From: Bradyrhizobium cytisi
Lineage (GTDB): Bacteria; Pseudomonadota; Alphaproteobacteria; Rhizobiales; Xanthobacteraceae
Direction: 5' to 3'
Length of the DNA stretch: 64,000 bases
NCBI RefSeq assembly: GCF_008123515.1
Contig: NZ_VSSR01000006.1
Span: forward strand, 1 to 64,000
Both the position numbers and the translations under genes were made by a program. Below the pieces are notes generated by a model. It was not told the DNA's origin and made no database searches. It saw only the letters and a list, made by a program, of their open reading frames with translations. Positions 35,317 through 43,452 of the stretch are shown here, piece after piece; the stretch's first letter is position 1; the number at the start of each line of letters is the position of its first letter.

Positions 35317-35402
35317 CGTCATGCCCGGGCTTGTCCCGGGCATCCACGTTCTTGATGCCGCCGAAAAGGTCGTGGATGGCCGGGACAAGCCCGGCCATGA
35401 CG
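35317..35402. repeat. dispersed palindromic repeat, 86 bp
   Basis: CGTCATGCCCGGGCTTGTCC at the left pairs with GGACAAGCCCGGCCATGACG at the right, with inner arms CATCCACG and CGTGGATG around a short centre. This is a REP-like element of a kind I recall as abundant in Bradyrhizobium. It would fold as a long hairpin in RNA from either strand. Confidence 0.8.
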
Positions 35403-35651
35403 AAGCAGTTACTGCAAAGTCGGATCGAGCCGATCGCGGAACCAGTCGCACCTTGCTGCTTTCAGGCGCATGCATCCGCGCGCAAAATCAAGCGCGATTA
35501 AATCCGTAGTGAACCGGAATGGAGTCCTAACCCTGTCTCGCGTACATCGCGGGACATCGATCGGCGGCCTTCCAAGGGCATCACCCTCTGATCGCGCACC
35601 ACGGGGTTGGGGGACCATCTGGGGCGGGGGATCAAAGGCTGGGGCAAGGTT

Positions 35652-35686
35652 ACGAGGTCCGGACTCCTAGGCACTCCGGACCTCGT
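35652..35686 (+). terminator. 12-bp perfect stem hairpin
   Basis: ACGAGGTCCGGA pairs perfectly with TCCGGACCTCGT around CTCCTAGGCAC. On the plus strand GCTTTCTT follows. It lies 82 bp beyond the nadE stop on the opposite strand, so it could end nadE or a plus-strand small RNA. Confidence 0.55.
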
Positions 35687-35767
35687 GCTTTCTTCATCGA
35701 ACGCAATTTCGCGCCGCCGGCTCTGTGAGCCGTGCGGCGCGAAGTCGTTCTGGACTGCGCTCTCCGC

Positions 35768-37801
35768 TTACTTCGGCACGTTCCGCTCGAGATCCTCGAG
35801 CCAGGCCGCAGCACTCGAATCCGACGGCGCACGCCAGTCGCCGCGCGGCGACAGCGATCCGCCGGCCGAGACCTTCGGTCCGTTCGGCATCGCCGAGCGC
35901 TTGAACTGGCTGAAGGCGAAGAAGCGGCGCAGGAACACTTCAAGCCAGCGCCGAATTTCCGGAAGATCATAGGCGCGGCGCTTGTCGGCCGGAAATGCCG
36001 GCGGCCATTCGCCCTTGGCGACGTCCTTCCAGGCCTGGAACGCCATGAAGGCGATCTTGGACGGCCGCAGGCCGAAGCGCAGTGTGTAGAACAGGTTGAA
36101 ATCCTGCAGCTCGTAGGGCCCGATGGAGGCCTCGGTGCTCTGCGGCTTCTCGCCCGGCTTGACTGGGACCAGCTCCGGCGAGATCTCGGCCGACAGGATC
36201 GAGGCCAGCGTCCCGTTCACGTCACCGCTGAATTGCTTCGAGGCGATCACCCAGCGGATCAGATGCTGGATCAGCGTCTTCGGCACGCCGGCGTTGACAT
36301 TGTAATGCGCCATCTGGTCGCCGACGCCATAGGTGCACCAGCCGAGCGCGAGCTCGGAGAGATCGCCGGTGCCGATCACGATGCCGCCATGGTGGTTGGC
36401 GAGCCGGAACAGATAGTCGGTGCGCAGGCCTGCCTGCACATTCTCGAAGGTGACGTCGTAGACCTTCTCGCCAGTGCCGAAGGGATGGCCGATGTCTTTC
36501 AGCATCTGCGTGGCGGTGGTGCGGATGTCGAGCTCCTGCCAACTCGTCTGCAACGCCTTCATCAGCGCCAGCGCATTGGTCTTGCTCTCGCTGCCGGTGG
36601 CAAAGCCCGGCATGGTGTAGGCCAAAATATTCTCGCGCGGCAGGCCCAAGAGATCGACGGCCTTGGCGGCGACGATCAGCGCATGGGTGGAATCAAGACC
36701 GCCCGATACGCCGATCACGACGCGCTTGGTGCCGGTCGCGCGCATGCGCTGCACCAGGCCTGCGACCTGGATGTTGTAGGCCTCGTAGCAATCCTGCTCG
36801 AGCAGGCTTTCATCGCTCGGCACGAACGGGAAGCGCTCGACCTTGCGCAGGAAGCCGATGTCGGCCGCAGGCGGCTTCAGGGTGAAGCTAACTTTGCGGA
36901 AACGGCCCTCGCGCTGCCGGCGATTGTCGTCGAACGTGCCCATCAGGGCGCGCTCCTGTCTCAGCAGGTCGAGGTCGACGTCGGCCAGCGTGATCTGGCC
37001 CGCCTGCCGGAATCGCTCGCCCTCGGCCAGCAGCACGCCGTTCTCGTAGATCGAGGTCTGGCCATCCCAGGCGAGGTCGGTGGTGGATTCCCCTGCCCCG
37101 GCGGCGCAATAGACATAGGCCGCAAGGCAGCGCGCCGAGGTCGACTGGCACAGCAGCGCGCGCGAACGCGCCCGGCCGATCGTGATCGGGCTGCCCGACA
37201 GATTGATCAGCACGCTCGCGCCGGCCAATGCGAGCTCGGAGGCGGGCGTCACCGGGATCCACATGTCCTCGCAGATCTCGACGCCGATGGTGAGGCCTGG
37301 GACATCCTCGGCGGCAAACAGCAGGTCGGTGCCGAATGGCGCGTGGAGCTTGCCGATAGCGACCGCCTCGCCGGCGATGCCGGCGCCGGAGGCGAAATGG
37401 CGGCCCTCGTAGAATTCGCGATAGGTCGGCAGATAGCTCTTGGGCACCACTCCCAAAATGCTGCCGCGGTGAATGACGGCGGCGCAATTGTAGATGCGAT
37501 TGCCAAAGCGCAGCGGTGCGCCGACGATCAGCACGGTCATCAGCGCCGTGGAGGCCTCGACGATCGACACAAGCCCGCGCTCGACGGCGTCGAGCAGCGG
37601 ATCCTGCTTGACGAGATCTTCGATCGCATAGCCGGACAGGCACAGCTCGGGAAACACGGCCACCGCGACCGATTGCGCGTCGCAGGTTTTTGCCGCCGCC
37701 ATGACCGCCCTCGCATTGGCCGCGGGATCGGCCACATGGGAGGTGGTGACGCAGGCCGCAACGCGCGCAAACCCGTGGGCGTAGATCGAGTGGAAGCTCA
37801 T
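35768..37801 (-). CDS. nadE: glutamine-dependent NAD+ synthetase
   Basis: A 677-residue two-domain enzyme that makes NAD+ from nicotinate adenine dinucleotide, using ammonia released from glutamine. The N-terminal nitrilase domain shows its Glu (VFPELCLSGYAIEDL), Lys (VPKSYLPTYREFYEGR) and Cys (VEICEDMWIP). The C-terminal synthetase domain has the PP-loop GVSGGLDSTHALIVAAKA near residue 365 and later GTGDLSELALGWCTYG. Length is usual for the fused bacterial form. The nearby pncA supplies nicotinate for the same route. Confidence 0.95.
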   Translation of the reverse strand: MSFHSIYAHGFARVAACVTTSHVADPAANARAVMAAAKTCDAQSVAVAVFPELCLSGYAIEDLVKQDPLLDAVERGLVSIVEASTALMTVLIVGAPLRFGNRIYNCAAVIHRGSILGVVPKSYLPTYREFYEGRHFASGAGIAGEAVAIGKLHAPFGTDLLFAAEDVPGLTIGVEICEDMWIPVTPASELALAGASVLINLSGSPITIGRARSRALLCQSTSARCLAAYVYCAAGAGESTTDLAWDGQTSIYENGVLLAEGERFRQAGQITLADVDLDLLRQERALMGTFDDNRRQREGRFRKVSFTLKPPAADIGFLRKVERFPFVPSDESLLEQDCYEAYNIQVAGLVQRMRATGTKRVVIGVSGGLDSTHALIVAAKAVDLLGLPRENILAYTMPGFATGSESKTNALALMKALQTSWQELDIRTTATQMLKDIGHPFGTGEKVYDVTFENVQAGLRTDYLFRLANHHGGIVIGTGDLSELALGWCTYGVGDQMAHYNVNAGVPKTLIQHLIRWVIASKQFSGDVNGTLASILSAEISPELVPVKPGEKPQSTEASIGPYELQDFNLFYTLRFGLRPSKIAFMAFQAWKDVAKGEWPPAFPADKRRAYDLPEIRRWLEVFLRRFFAFSQFKRSAMPNGPKVSAGGSLSPRGDWRAPSDSSAAAWLEDLERNVPK

Positions 37802-37939
37802 CGGGCAAAGGACCTTAAATCTTGCCGGACCGGCCGCCGGCGCTGGACTCTATGTAGCCCATCGACCGCGCCCCGTGCAGGCCATCCGCCATCATGCATA
37901 ACCGCTTTGCAGCTTCGCCGGCCGGCTTTTTTGGCAGAA

Positions 37940-39058
37940 TCACGCGCTGCGCGCGAGCACGCCGGAGAGGTCGTTGCGCAGCCATTCCGCGATCCGGGGC
38001 CACGCGTGCGCATGGGTCCGCGCGCCCATGAACAGCCCGAGATGGTTGCTCGGCTCGGAGGCCGCTGCGACGAAAGCCGGCGGCGTACCGATGAGGCTGG
38101 CGGTCGCGAGTGCCTGCGTGGCCGGCACGACATCGTCGTCGAGCCCGGCCAGCAGAAAGACCGGCGCCTTGACGTCCTTCAGGTCGATCGCGCGGCCGAG
38201 TGCCGTGAAATTGCCTGACGCGATCCGGTTCTCTCGAAAGATCCAGTTGACGATCTGGAGATAATAGGTGCCCGGCAGGTCGAGCGTCTCGGTGTTCCAG
38301 CGCTCGAAGCGCGCGAGCAGGGCCGCGCCCTCCGCGTCCGAGAGGTCTTTCTGCAACGACGCCGCGACGTCGTCACGGCAGGGCGCCTTCGACCAGACCC
38401 GCAGCATCTCCTCGCCGCTGACATTGCCGCCGCCGCGCGCGACGAGCTGGTCGTAGACGATCCCGGGCGCGTTGCGGGCGAGTTGCGACAGCCTGGACTC
38501 GATCGAAAGGTCGACCGGCGCACCGGCCAGCACCAGCCGCCGCACCTTGGCCGGAAACCGCGCCGCATAGAGCAGCGACAGCCAGCCGCCCTGGCACAGG
38601 CCGACCAGATCGACCGGCGCGCCGATCTCGTCGATGGCGACGTTGAGATCGCCGAGATAGCTGTCGATCGAGAGATAGCGCATGTCGGGCGTGGCGGAGC
38701 GCCAGTCGGTGAGATAGATTCGTTCGAGGCCGCCCTGCTGCAGCGACTGCACCACGCTGTGACCGGGTGCAAAATCGGCAATCAAGGCCCGATGCAGCGC
38801 ATAGGGCGCGCAGACCAGAGCCGGCTGACCGGATCGCGTCCGCGAACAATCGCGCAGCCGCATAGTGGCGAGCTCCAGCGCCACGATGCCGCGTGTGGTC
38901 CAGGGAAGGTCGCCCTCGCCCTGCTCCGCCGGGCCGCGCTCCAGCCACCAGAAGCAGGCGTCCATGGCGAGACGTGCCGCCGCAAACGGCCACAGCACGG
39001 GGTCATCGGAACCGCGCCCCGCTCCACCGGGCTGTTGACCGCTCTTCCCCGCCGCCAT
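37940..39058 (-). CDS. PHA-synthase-like alpha/beta hydrolase
   Basis: A 372-residue protein from ATG 39058 (MAAGKSGQQPGGAGRG). The nucleophile elbow reads DLVGLCQGGWLSLLYAARFP: the Cys in G-x-C-x-G is the mark of polyhydroxyalkanoate synthases, not the Ser of lipases. Further blocks are PALVCAPYALHRALIADF, IYLTDWRSATPDMRYL, VFLLAGLDDDVVPATQ (acid) and SEPSNHLGLFMG (His). PhaC enzymes are about 570-600 residues, so this lacks the N-terminal domain. It follows pncA by 13 bp. It may be a PhaC paralogue or a depolymerase-like protein. Confidence 0.75.
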   Translation of the reverse strand: MAAGKSGQQPGGAGRGSDDPVLWPFAAARLAMDACFWWLERGPAEQGEGDLPWTTRGIVALELATMRLRDCSRTRSGQPALVCAPYALHRALIADFAPGHSVVQSLQQGGLERIYLTDWRSATPDMRYLSIDSYLGDLNVAIDEIGAPVDLVGLCQGGWLSLLYAARFPAKVRRLVLAGAPVDLSIESRLSQLARNAPGIVYDQLVARGGGNVSGEEMLRVWSKAPCRDDVAASLQKDLSDAEGAALLARFERWNTETLDLPGTYYLQIVNWIFRENRIASGNFTALGRAIDLKDVKAPVFLLAGLDDDVVPATQALATASLIGTPPAFVAAASEPSNHLGLFMGARTHAHAWPRIAEWLRNDLSGVLARSA

Positions 39059-39071
39059 TACCGCATCATCC

Positions 39072-39698
39072 TCACAAAAACGCCTCCAGGCTGACCACGG
39101 AGATGCCGAGCTCCCTGAAGCTGTGATGGGTCGCTGCGACCGAGCCGTCGAGGTCGATGCCACGGCAGGCGTCCTCGATCACGGCAACCTCGAACCCCGC
39201 CTTGCGCGCATCCTCCGCGGAAAAACGGACGCAGAAATCGAGCGCCAGGCCGGCGACGAAAACCGTCTTCAGCTCGCGCTCCCTGAGATAGCCGAGCAAA
39301 CCGGTCGGCGTCCTGTGGTCGTTCTCGAACAGCGCCGAATACGAATCGATCCCGCGGCGGAAACCCTTGCGCACCACAAGGTTCGCGCGGGTGACCTCAA
39401 GCTCCCGATGGAATTCGGCGCCGGCCGTGCCCTGGACGCAATGCGCCGGCCAGAGCACCTGGGTGCCGTAGTCGAGCTCGATGGTCTGGAACGGCTGGCG
39501 GCCAGCATGGTTCGGCGCGAAGGAGACGTGGTCGCCCGGGTGCCAGTCCTGCGTCAGCACCACATTGGCGAATTTTTGGGCGATCCGGTTGATGGCGGGG
39601 ACGACCTTCTCTCCGCCGGGAACGGCGAGCGCCCCGCCCGTGCAGAAATCGTTCTGCACGTCGATCGCCAGCAGCACGTCGCGGTCGGTTATCTTCAT
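39072..39698 (-). CDS. pncA: nicotinamidase
   Basis: A 208-residue isochorismatase-fold enzyme that deaminates nicotinamide to nicotinate. ATG 39698 opens MKITDRDVLLAIDVQNDFCT, whose Asp starts the catalytic triad. The metal site DWHPGDH, the Lys in LVVRKGFRRGID and the nucleophile Cys in GLALDFCVRFSAEDA are all visible. A longer frame to 39899 has no ribosome site. With nadE nearby it forms part of an NAD salvage set, although nadD and pncB are not here. Confidence 0.94.
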   Translation of the reverse strand: MKITDRDVLLAIDVQNDFCTGGALAVPGGEKVVPAINRIAQKFANVVLTQDWHPGDHVSFAPNHAGRQPFQTIELDYGTQVLWPAHCVQGTAGAEFHRELEVTRANLVVRKGFRRGIDSYSALFENDHRTPTGLLGYLRERELKTVFVAGLALDFCVRFSAEDARKAGFEVAVIEDACRGIDLDGSVAATHHSFRELGISVVSLEAFL

Positions 39699-39961
39699 CG
39701 CAAGGCCCCATGTCGTCCGTCCGGCGCAACGGGCGCCGCCGCTGTCATCAATGTCGATCTTCCCGCGCCGCTTCGCAACCTCCGACACCCTACAACGATG
39801 TCGCGCGAACGGCCGGCTGATGCTCCTGGATGCAACGCTTTGGCCTCGTCCGTGTTGACTAGCTGTACGCGAGGGCGGAATCTCTGATATCCGCGACATA
39901 CGGATCGCGGCGAAGGCGTGGAGGAAAGGGTTCCCAAAGCCTGCAAGGCTAAGGTAGCCAA

Positions 39962-40936
39962 ATGGTCATGAGTATCGGCAAGACAGGAAACATTCTTCTC
40001 GCCGATATCGGCGGTACCAATGCGCGCTTCGCGCTGAGCAATGGCGAGCAGATCGGACCGATCGACTATGTGAAGGTCGCCGACCATCCGACGGTCCGCG
40101 AAGCCATCGCCGACGTGCTGCGGCGGGCCGACAGCGAGAAGCCGGTCAGGGCCGTCCTCGCCGTCGCCGGTCCCGTCACCAATAACCGCTGCGTCATGAC
40201 CAACAGCCCCTGGGTGATCGACGGCAACGAGCTTCAGTCGGCGCTCGGCTTCGACAGCGCCCACGTGCTCAACGATTTCGAGGTGGTGGCCTGGTCCCTG
40301 CCCGCCTTGCAGCCGGCCGACCTGATTCCGCTCGGCGGACAGGATGGCATGTCCGGGGAGCCGCTGCTGGTGGTCGGGCCCGGGACGGGTTTCGGCGTCT
40401 CCTGCCTGGTCGAGCGCCATGGCTCCCGGCTGGCCGTCGTCACGGAGGCCGGTCATGCCACCCTGCCGGCTGAGACCGAGCGCGAGGAGCGCGTCATCGC
40501 CGCCATGCGCCGGCGCTTCGGCCATGTCTCCATCGAGCGCGGCGCCCTCTCCGGCTCGGGGATGCAGTCCCTCTACGAAGCGATGGCCGAGGTCGATGAA
40601 GCCCAGGTGCCCCAACGCGATGCGGCGGCGGTCACCAAGGCGGCGCTGGACGGGACTTGCGAGCTCAGCCGTGCCACGCTGGAGATGTTTTGCGCCATCC
40701 TCGGCTCGGTTGCCGGCAACCTCGCGGTGACCTTCGGCGCCAGAGGCGGCGTCTACATTGCCGGCGGGATCGTGCCGCGCTTTCCGGAATTCCTTTCGGC
40801 TTCAGCGTTCCGCGCGCGTTTCGAAGCCAAAGGGCGCTTCCAGGACTATTTGCGCAATATCCCGACCCGTCTCGTCATGAAGCCCGATGCAAGCTTCGTC
40901 GGCCTGAAGATGTTCGCCGACCACAATCTGGATTGA
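39962..40936 (+). CDS. glk: glucokinase
   Basis: A 324-residue sugar kinase that phosphorylates glucose with ATP. Phosphate-binding motif ILLADIGGTNARFALS, the catalytic region VLNDFEVVAWSLPAL (Asn-Asp), the ATP site VVGPGTGFGVSCLV and EAGHATLPAETEREE (substrate Glu/His) are present. The C-terminal GGVYIAGGIVPRF and GRFQDYLRNIPTRLV are typical of the Glk family. ATG 39962 follows AAGG by seven bases; an ATG three codons on is possible. Confidence 0.95.
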   Translation: MVMSIGKTGNILLADIGGTNARFALSNGEQIGPIDYVKVADHPTVREAIADVLRRADSEKPVRAVLAVAGPVTNNRCVMTNSPWVIDGNELQSALGFDSAHVLNDFEVVAWSLPALQPADLIPLGGQDGMSGEPLLVVGPGTGFGVSCLVERHGSRLAVVTEAGHATLPAETEREERVIAAMRRRFGHVSIERGALSGSGMQSLYEAMAEVDEAQVPQRDAAAVTKAALDGTCELSRATLEMFCAILGSVAGNLAVTFGARGGVYIAGGIVPRFPEFLSASAFRARFEAKGRFQDYLRNIPTRLVMKPDASFVGLKMFADHNLD

Positions 40937-41079
40937 GGCGCGCCGGACCTCGTACCCTCCGTTAAGCAATTCACAGCTGATTGCAGCACTCGCGCGGTTC
41001 CACGCAGGATCGTGCTTGCCCTGTTGTTTCCGATGAGAAACAATTCAAGGAGTGTGTGGCGTAGGTACGGGGGCGTGAC

Positions 41080-41283
41080 ATGCGTAAGCAGGATGTGGGC
41101 TTCGACTATCACCGCTATCACCGGCTGCTGACCGAGGCAGACGATGACGACAAGCGCATGGCGCTGATCGAGCTGTTGATCGAAGAGAAGGCCCGGGACC
41201 GGTTGGCCGCCCAGCGCGCCTCCGACCGCGCCGCCATGACGGCCCACACCATCGCCACGGTGCTAAATGCCGGCCGCAACTAA
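41080..41283 (+). CDS. small helical hypothetical protein, 67 aa
   Basis: MRKQDVGFDYHRYHRLLTEA is followed by DDDDKRMALIELLIEEKARD and a basic helix ending ATVLNAGRN. Highly charged and helical, no Cys or membrane part. It lies 140 bp after glk on the same strand. Similar small proteins are common in this genus (recollection). Confidence 0.6.
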   Translation: MRKQDVGFDYHRYHRLLTEADDDDKRMALIELLIEEKARDRLAAQRASDRAAMTAHTIATVLNAGRN

Positions 41284-41422
41284 GGCTTGCAGGCCCCCTG
41301 TCGCCCGGCCAACGAGTCCGCGATCGGTTGCGATTCCGTTAACGATCTCTCGCAAGCCTATGTCAAACTCTTTGCTCTAAGAGTTCCCTCACCTGATGCA
41401 ATTCAGGATCAACACAGGGGGA

Positions 41423-41584
41423 ATGAACATGAGCATGATTTCGCTCGCCGAAATGCCGGCTGCCGTCCAGACCCGGTCGACTGACTATTCTCTTAAAGCC
41501 ATTATCATCTTCTGCGGCATGGGGCTCATCGCCTCGTTCGGCCTGATGGCGCACGGCGTTGACCTCAGCGCAGGCCTGATCTGA
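41423..41584 (+). CDS. 53-residue single-helix membrane protein
   Basis: ATG 41423, preceded by AGGGGG, opens MNMSMISLAEMPAAVQTRST. A hydrophobic helix follows (LKAIIIFCGMGLIASFGLMA) and a short tail HGVDLSAGLI. An ATG at 41396 in the same frame lacks a ribosome site. A terminator follows. Function unknown. Confidence 0.65.
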   Translation: MNMSMISLAEMPAAVQTRSTDYSLKAIIIFCGMGLIASFGLMAHGVDLSAGLI

Positions 41585-41611
41585 GACACTGACGACTCTT
41601 TCGTCCTAAAT

Positions 41612-41638
41612 GTCCGCCCCTGTCGGGCGGCCATTTTC
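41612..41638 (+). terminator. rho-independent terminator
   Basis: CCGCCC (41614-41619) pairs with GGGCGG (41625-41630), followed by CCATTTTCGTT, 28 bp after the stop of the small membrane protein gene. Confidence 0.7.
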
Positions 41639-41667
41639 GTTGGGCGATGTCGCGATCGTTGACAGTG

Positions 41668-42045
41668 TCAGTGGGGGGCCTTCGCGGGCGTATCGGGAAA
41701 CAGCGAGTCGATCATGATCCTGAGCTGGTCGAGCGCAATCGGCTTGCGCAGGATCGGCCGGCGCCGCAGCAGTGACGGCAGCAATTCCGGCCCATAGCCC
41801 GTCGCGAACAAGAACGGCTTGCCGCGGCGCTCGATCAGATCGGCGACCGGATCGACGTAAACACCCATCAGATTGATGTCGAGGATCGCGAAATCGTACT
41901 GCGCCGTCATCGCAAAGGCGCTCGCATCGCGCACATTGTCCGCTTCCGCGACGACATGGTGACCAAGCTCCTCCACCATGTCAGCCATCATCATCCGGAT
42001 CAACGCCTCGTCTTCGACCAGGAAAACGGAGAGCCTGTCCGCCAT
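41668..42045 (-). CDS. stand-alone response-regulator receiver domain
   Basis: A 125-residue receiver with no output domain. ATG 42045 (MADRLSVFLVEDEALIRMMM) follows GAGAGG by six bases. The acidic pocket (VEDE), the phospho-acceptor Asp (YDFAILDINLMG), the Thr of FLFATGYG and the Lys of ILRKPIALDQL are all present. Such single-domain regulators pass signals between histidine kinases or bind partner proteins. No kinase gene is adjacent. Confidence 0.92.
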   Translation of the reverse strand: MADRLSVFLVEDEALIRMMMADMVEELGHHVVAEADNVRDASAFAMTAQYDFAILDINLMGVYVDPVADLIERRGKPFLFATGYGPELLPSLLRRRPILRKPIALDQLRIMIDSLFPDTPAKAPH

Positions 42046-42156
42046 TATCAACCTCTCAGCCGCCTTGCGCAGCTAAGCATACCCCATTTGCGAGAAGGAT
42101 TCACGAATTCGTGGCCTTCAAATTCCACCAATGCATGCAATCCGACTCAAGCTTGA

Positions 42157-42969
42157 TCAATCCAGGCCGCGCTCATGGCTGAGGCGCACCATCTCCTGGA
42201 TGAAAACCTGCTTCTGCTTGTCGTCGAGGCTCGAGAACAACGGTTCGGCGGCGTCGGCGACGTTGCGCTGATCGGAGGCGCGGTCGATCAGGAATTGCGC
42301 CTCGTTGCGCATCTGCTCGATGATGTCGTCGGGCGGATCCCGCTTGGCGCGCTCGATCCGCAGATTGAGCCGCTCGGCGCCGTTATGCCCGAGATAGTGC
42401 ATCGCGCTCGAGAAGCCGAACCAGTGCTTCTCCTGATCGGGCGTGAGGTTCAGCTCGGTCTTGATCCGCTCGATGTAGGAATCGCTGTTGGAGACAATCT
42501 GGTCGGCGGTCAGTTGCGGCGCGCCGGGCTGGGTCAGGACCGTAACGTCCTTATCCCCGGTATCCGCTGGAGCGTTCTTGGCCTCCTTGCCCGCCTTGGC
42601 GCCCTTGCCGGCTTTCGCGCTCTTGGCATCCTTGTCCTTGGCGGCGCCCGGCTGCTTTGAGTCCTTCGCATCCTTGGATGCGTCCTTGCTCCCGTCCTTG
42701 GCAGCCGGCGCCTGACCATTGTTGTTCCCGACGCCGAGCACACCGGTGAAGACGCCGACCACGCCGCCGATGGCGCCGCCGAGAACGCCACCGACGGGAC
42801 CTGCCGCCTTGTTACCGGCCGCAGCGCCGTCCTGAACGCCCTTGACCAGACCTTGTGCATTCGCAACTGCGGCCGCGCCGATCAGCACTGTCACAACGGA
42901 GCCGAGCGCGAGCCATCGTCGCAGGCGAAGCCGCGCAGGCGGCGCCGGGTTGATCTTCTGGGTCTTCAT
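42157..42969 (-). CDS. LTXXQ-motif (Spy/CpxP-like) periplasmic protein
   Basis: A 270-residue exported protein from ATG 42969 (MKTQKINPAPPARLRLRRWL). After the signal come a Gly-rich stretch (GGVLGGAIGGVVGVFTGVLG) and a long Lys/Ala/Asp linker of low complexity (about residues 85-135). The C-terminal 120 residues carry the family motif LNLTPDQEKHW and helices such as IIEQMRNEAQFLIDRASDQR. Spy/CpxP proteins act as periplasmic chaperones or stress sensors. The glycine run could insert in a membrane. Confidence 0.78.
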   Translation of the reverse strand: MKTQKINPAPPARLRLRRWLALGSVVTVLIGAAAVANAQGLVKGVQDGAAAGNKAAGPVGGVLGGAIGGVVGVFTGVLGVGNNNGQAPAAKDGSKDASKDAKDSKQPGAAKDKDAKSAKAGKGAKAGKEAKNAPADTGDKDVTVLTQPGAPQLTADQIVSNSDSYIERIKTELNLTPDQEKHWFGFSSAMHYLGHNGAERLNLRIERAKRDPPDDIIEQMRNEAQFLIDRASDQRNVADAAEPLFSSLDDKQKQVFIQEMVRLSHERGLD

Positions 42970-43452
42970 CTCGATCTGCTTGCCCTCTGGAAACGGCAGG
43001 CCTCCTGCCGGTTGCAACTCTATCGTTTTCGCGGCGCCGAGGTCTAGGCGCGGACCATCGCTGTCCCCGTTTGAAAGGCCTTTGGCGCGAAGCGGTTATG
43101 CAGGCTTATTCGGAACTGCGGCGTAATTGCGCACGGATCGTCCCCAGCTGTCGCACTCCGAAGTGTGCGTCGCAATAAGAGCAGCGGTAGCTCATGCTTG
43201 GCTCATGCTCGGCGCACGCCGCAGCCTTTCCCTACACAACGTTAGTTCTAGAGAGTGAGACGTTCGGCTTTCTCGACAGACGTAATCAATCATGATCTGA
43301 TCGCGCTACCAATTAGCCGTGTCCCGCGCGTGATTAGCCGCCCGGGGATAACGACGCCAACAAGAAACGTCCAACAACAAAATCAAAAAACAAACTCAGG
43401 AAAGTCAGAGGAAACGAAAGAATAATAAAACACACCAAGGCGAGGAAACGAG
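42970..43452. other. intergenic region with an A-rich leader upstream of the ABC operon
   Basis: No gene. From about 43359 to 43450 the plus strand is unusually rich in A and poor in T, with runs such as CAAAAAACAAAC, ending in the ribosome site GAGGAAACGAG directly before the transporter gene. Such an unstructured leader would favour strong translation. A small inverted repeat (CGCAC..GTGTGCG) lies near 43152-43170. Confidence 0.45.

Larger units (their letters stand above)
35138..35767. other. 630-bp gap with a palindromic repeat and a strong hairpin
   Basis: No protein gene seen. It contains the repeat at 35317-35402 and the hairpin at 35652-35686. The stretch 35480-35690 on the plus strand could encode a small RNA ending in that hairpin. 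Confidence 0.45.

Noticed and set aside
35652-35686. RNase P RNA signature suggested by a TCCGGACTCC-like string
   Set aside because: The string is part of a simple perfect hairpin; no other conserved RNase P elements are around it.
35732-38218. An 828-codon open frame on the plus strand opposite nadE and the PHA-synthase-like gene
   Set aside because: It is the antisense of two genes with clear active-site motifs and its own product is Arg/His/Asp-rich low-complexity sequence typical of GC-rich shadow frames.
39699-39899. A longer pncA start at 39899
   Set aside because: Added residues are Arg/Ser-rich without start signal and lie before the conserved catalytic Asp region.
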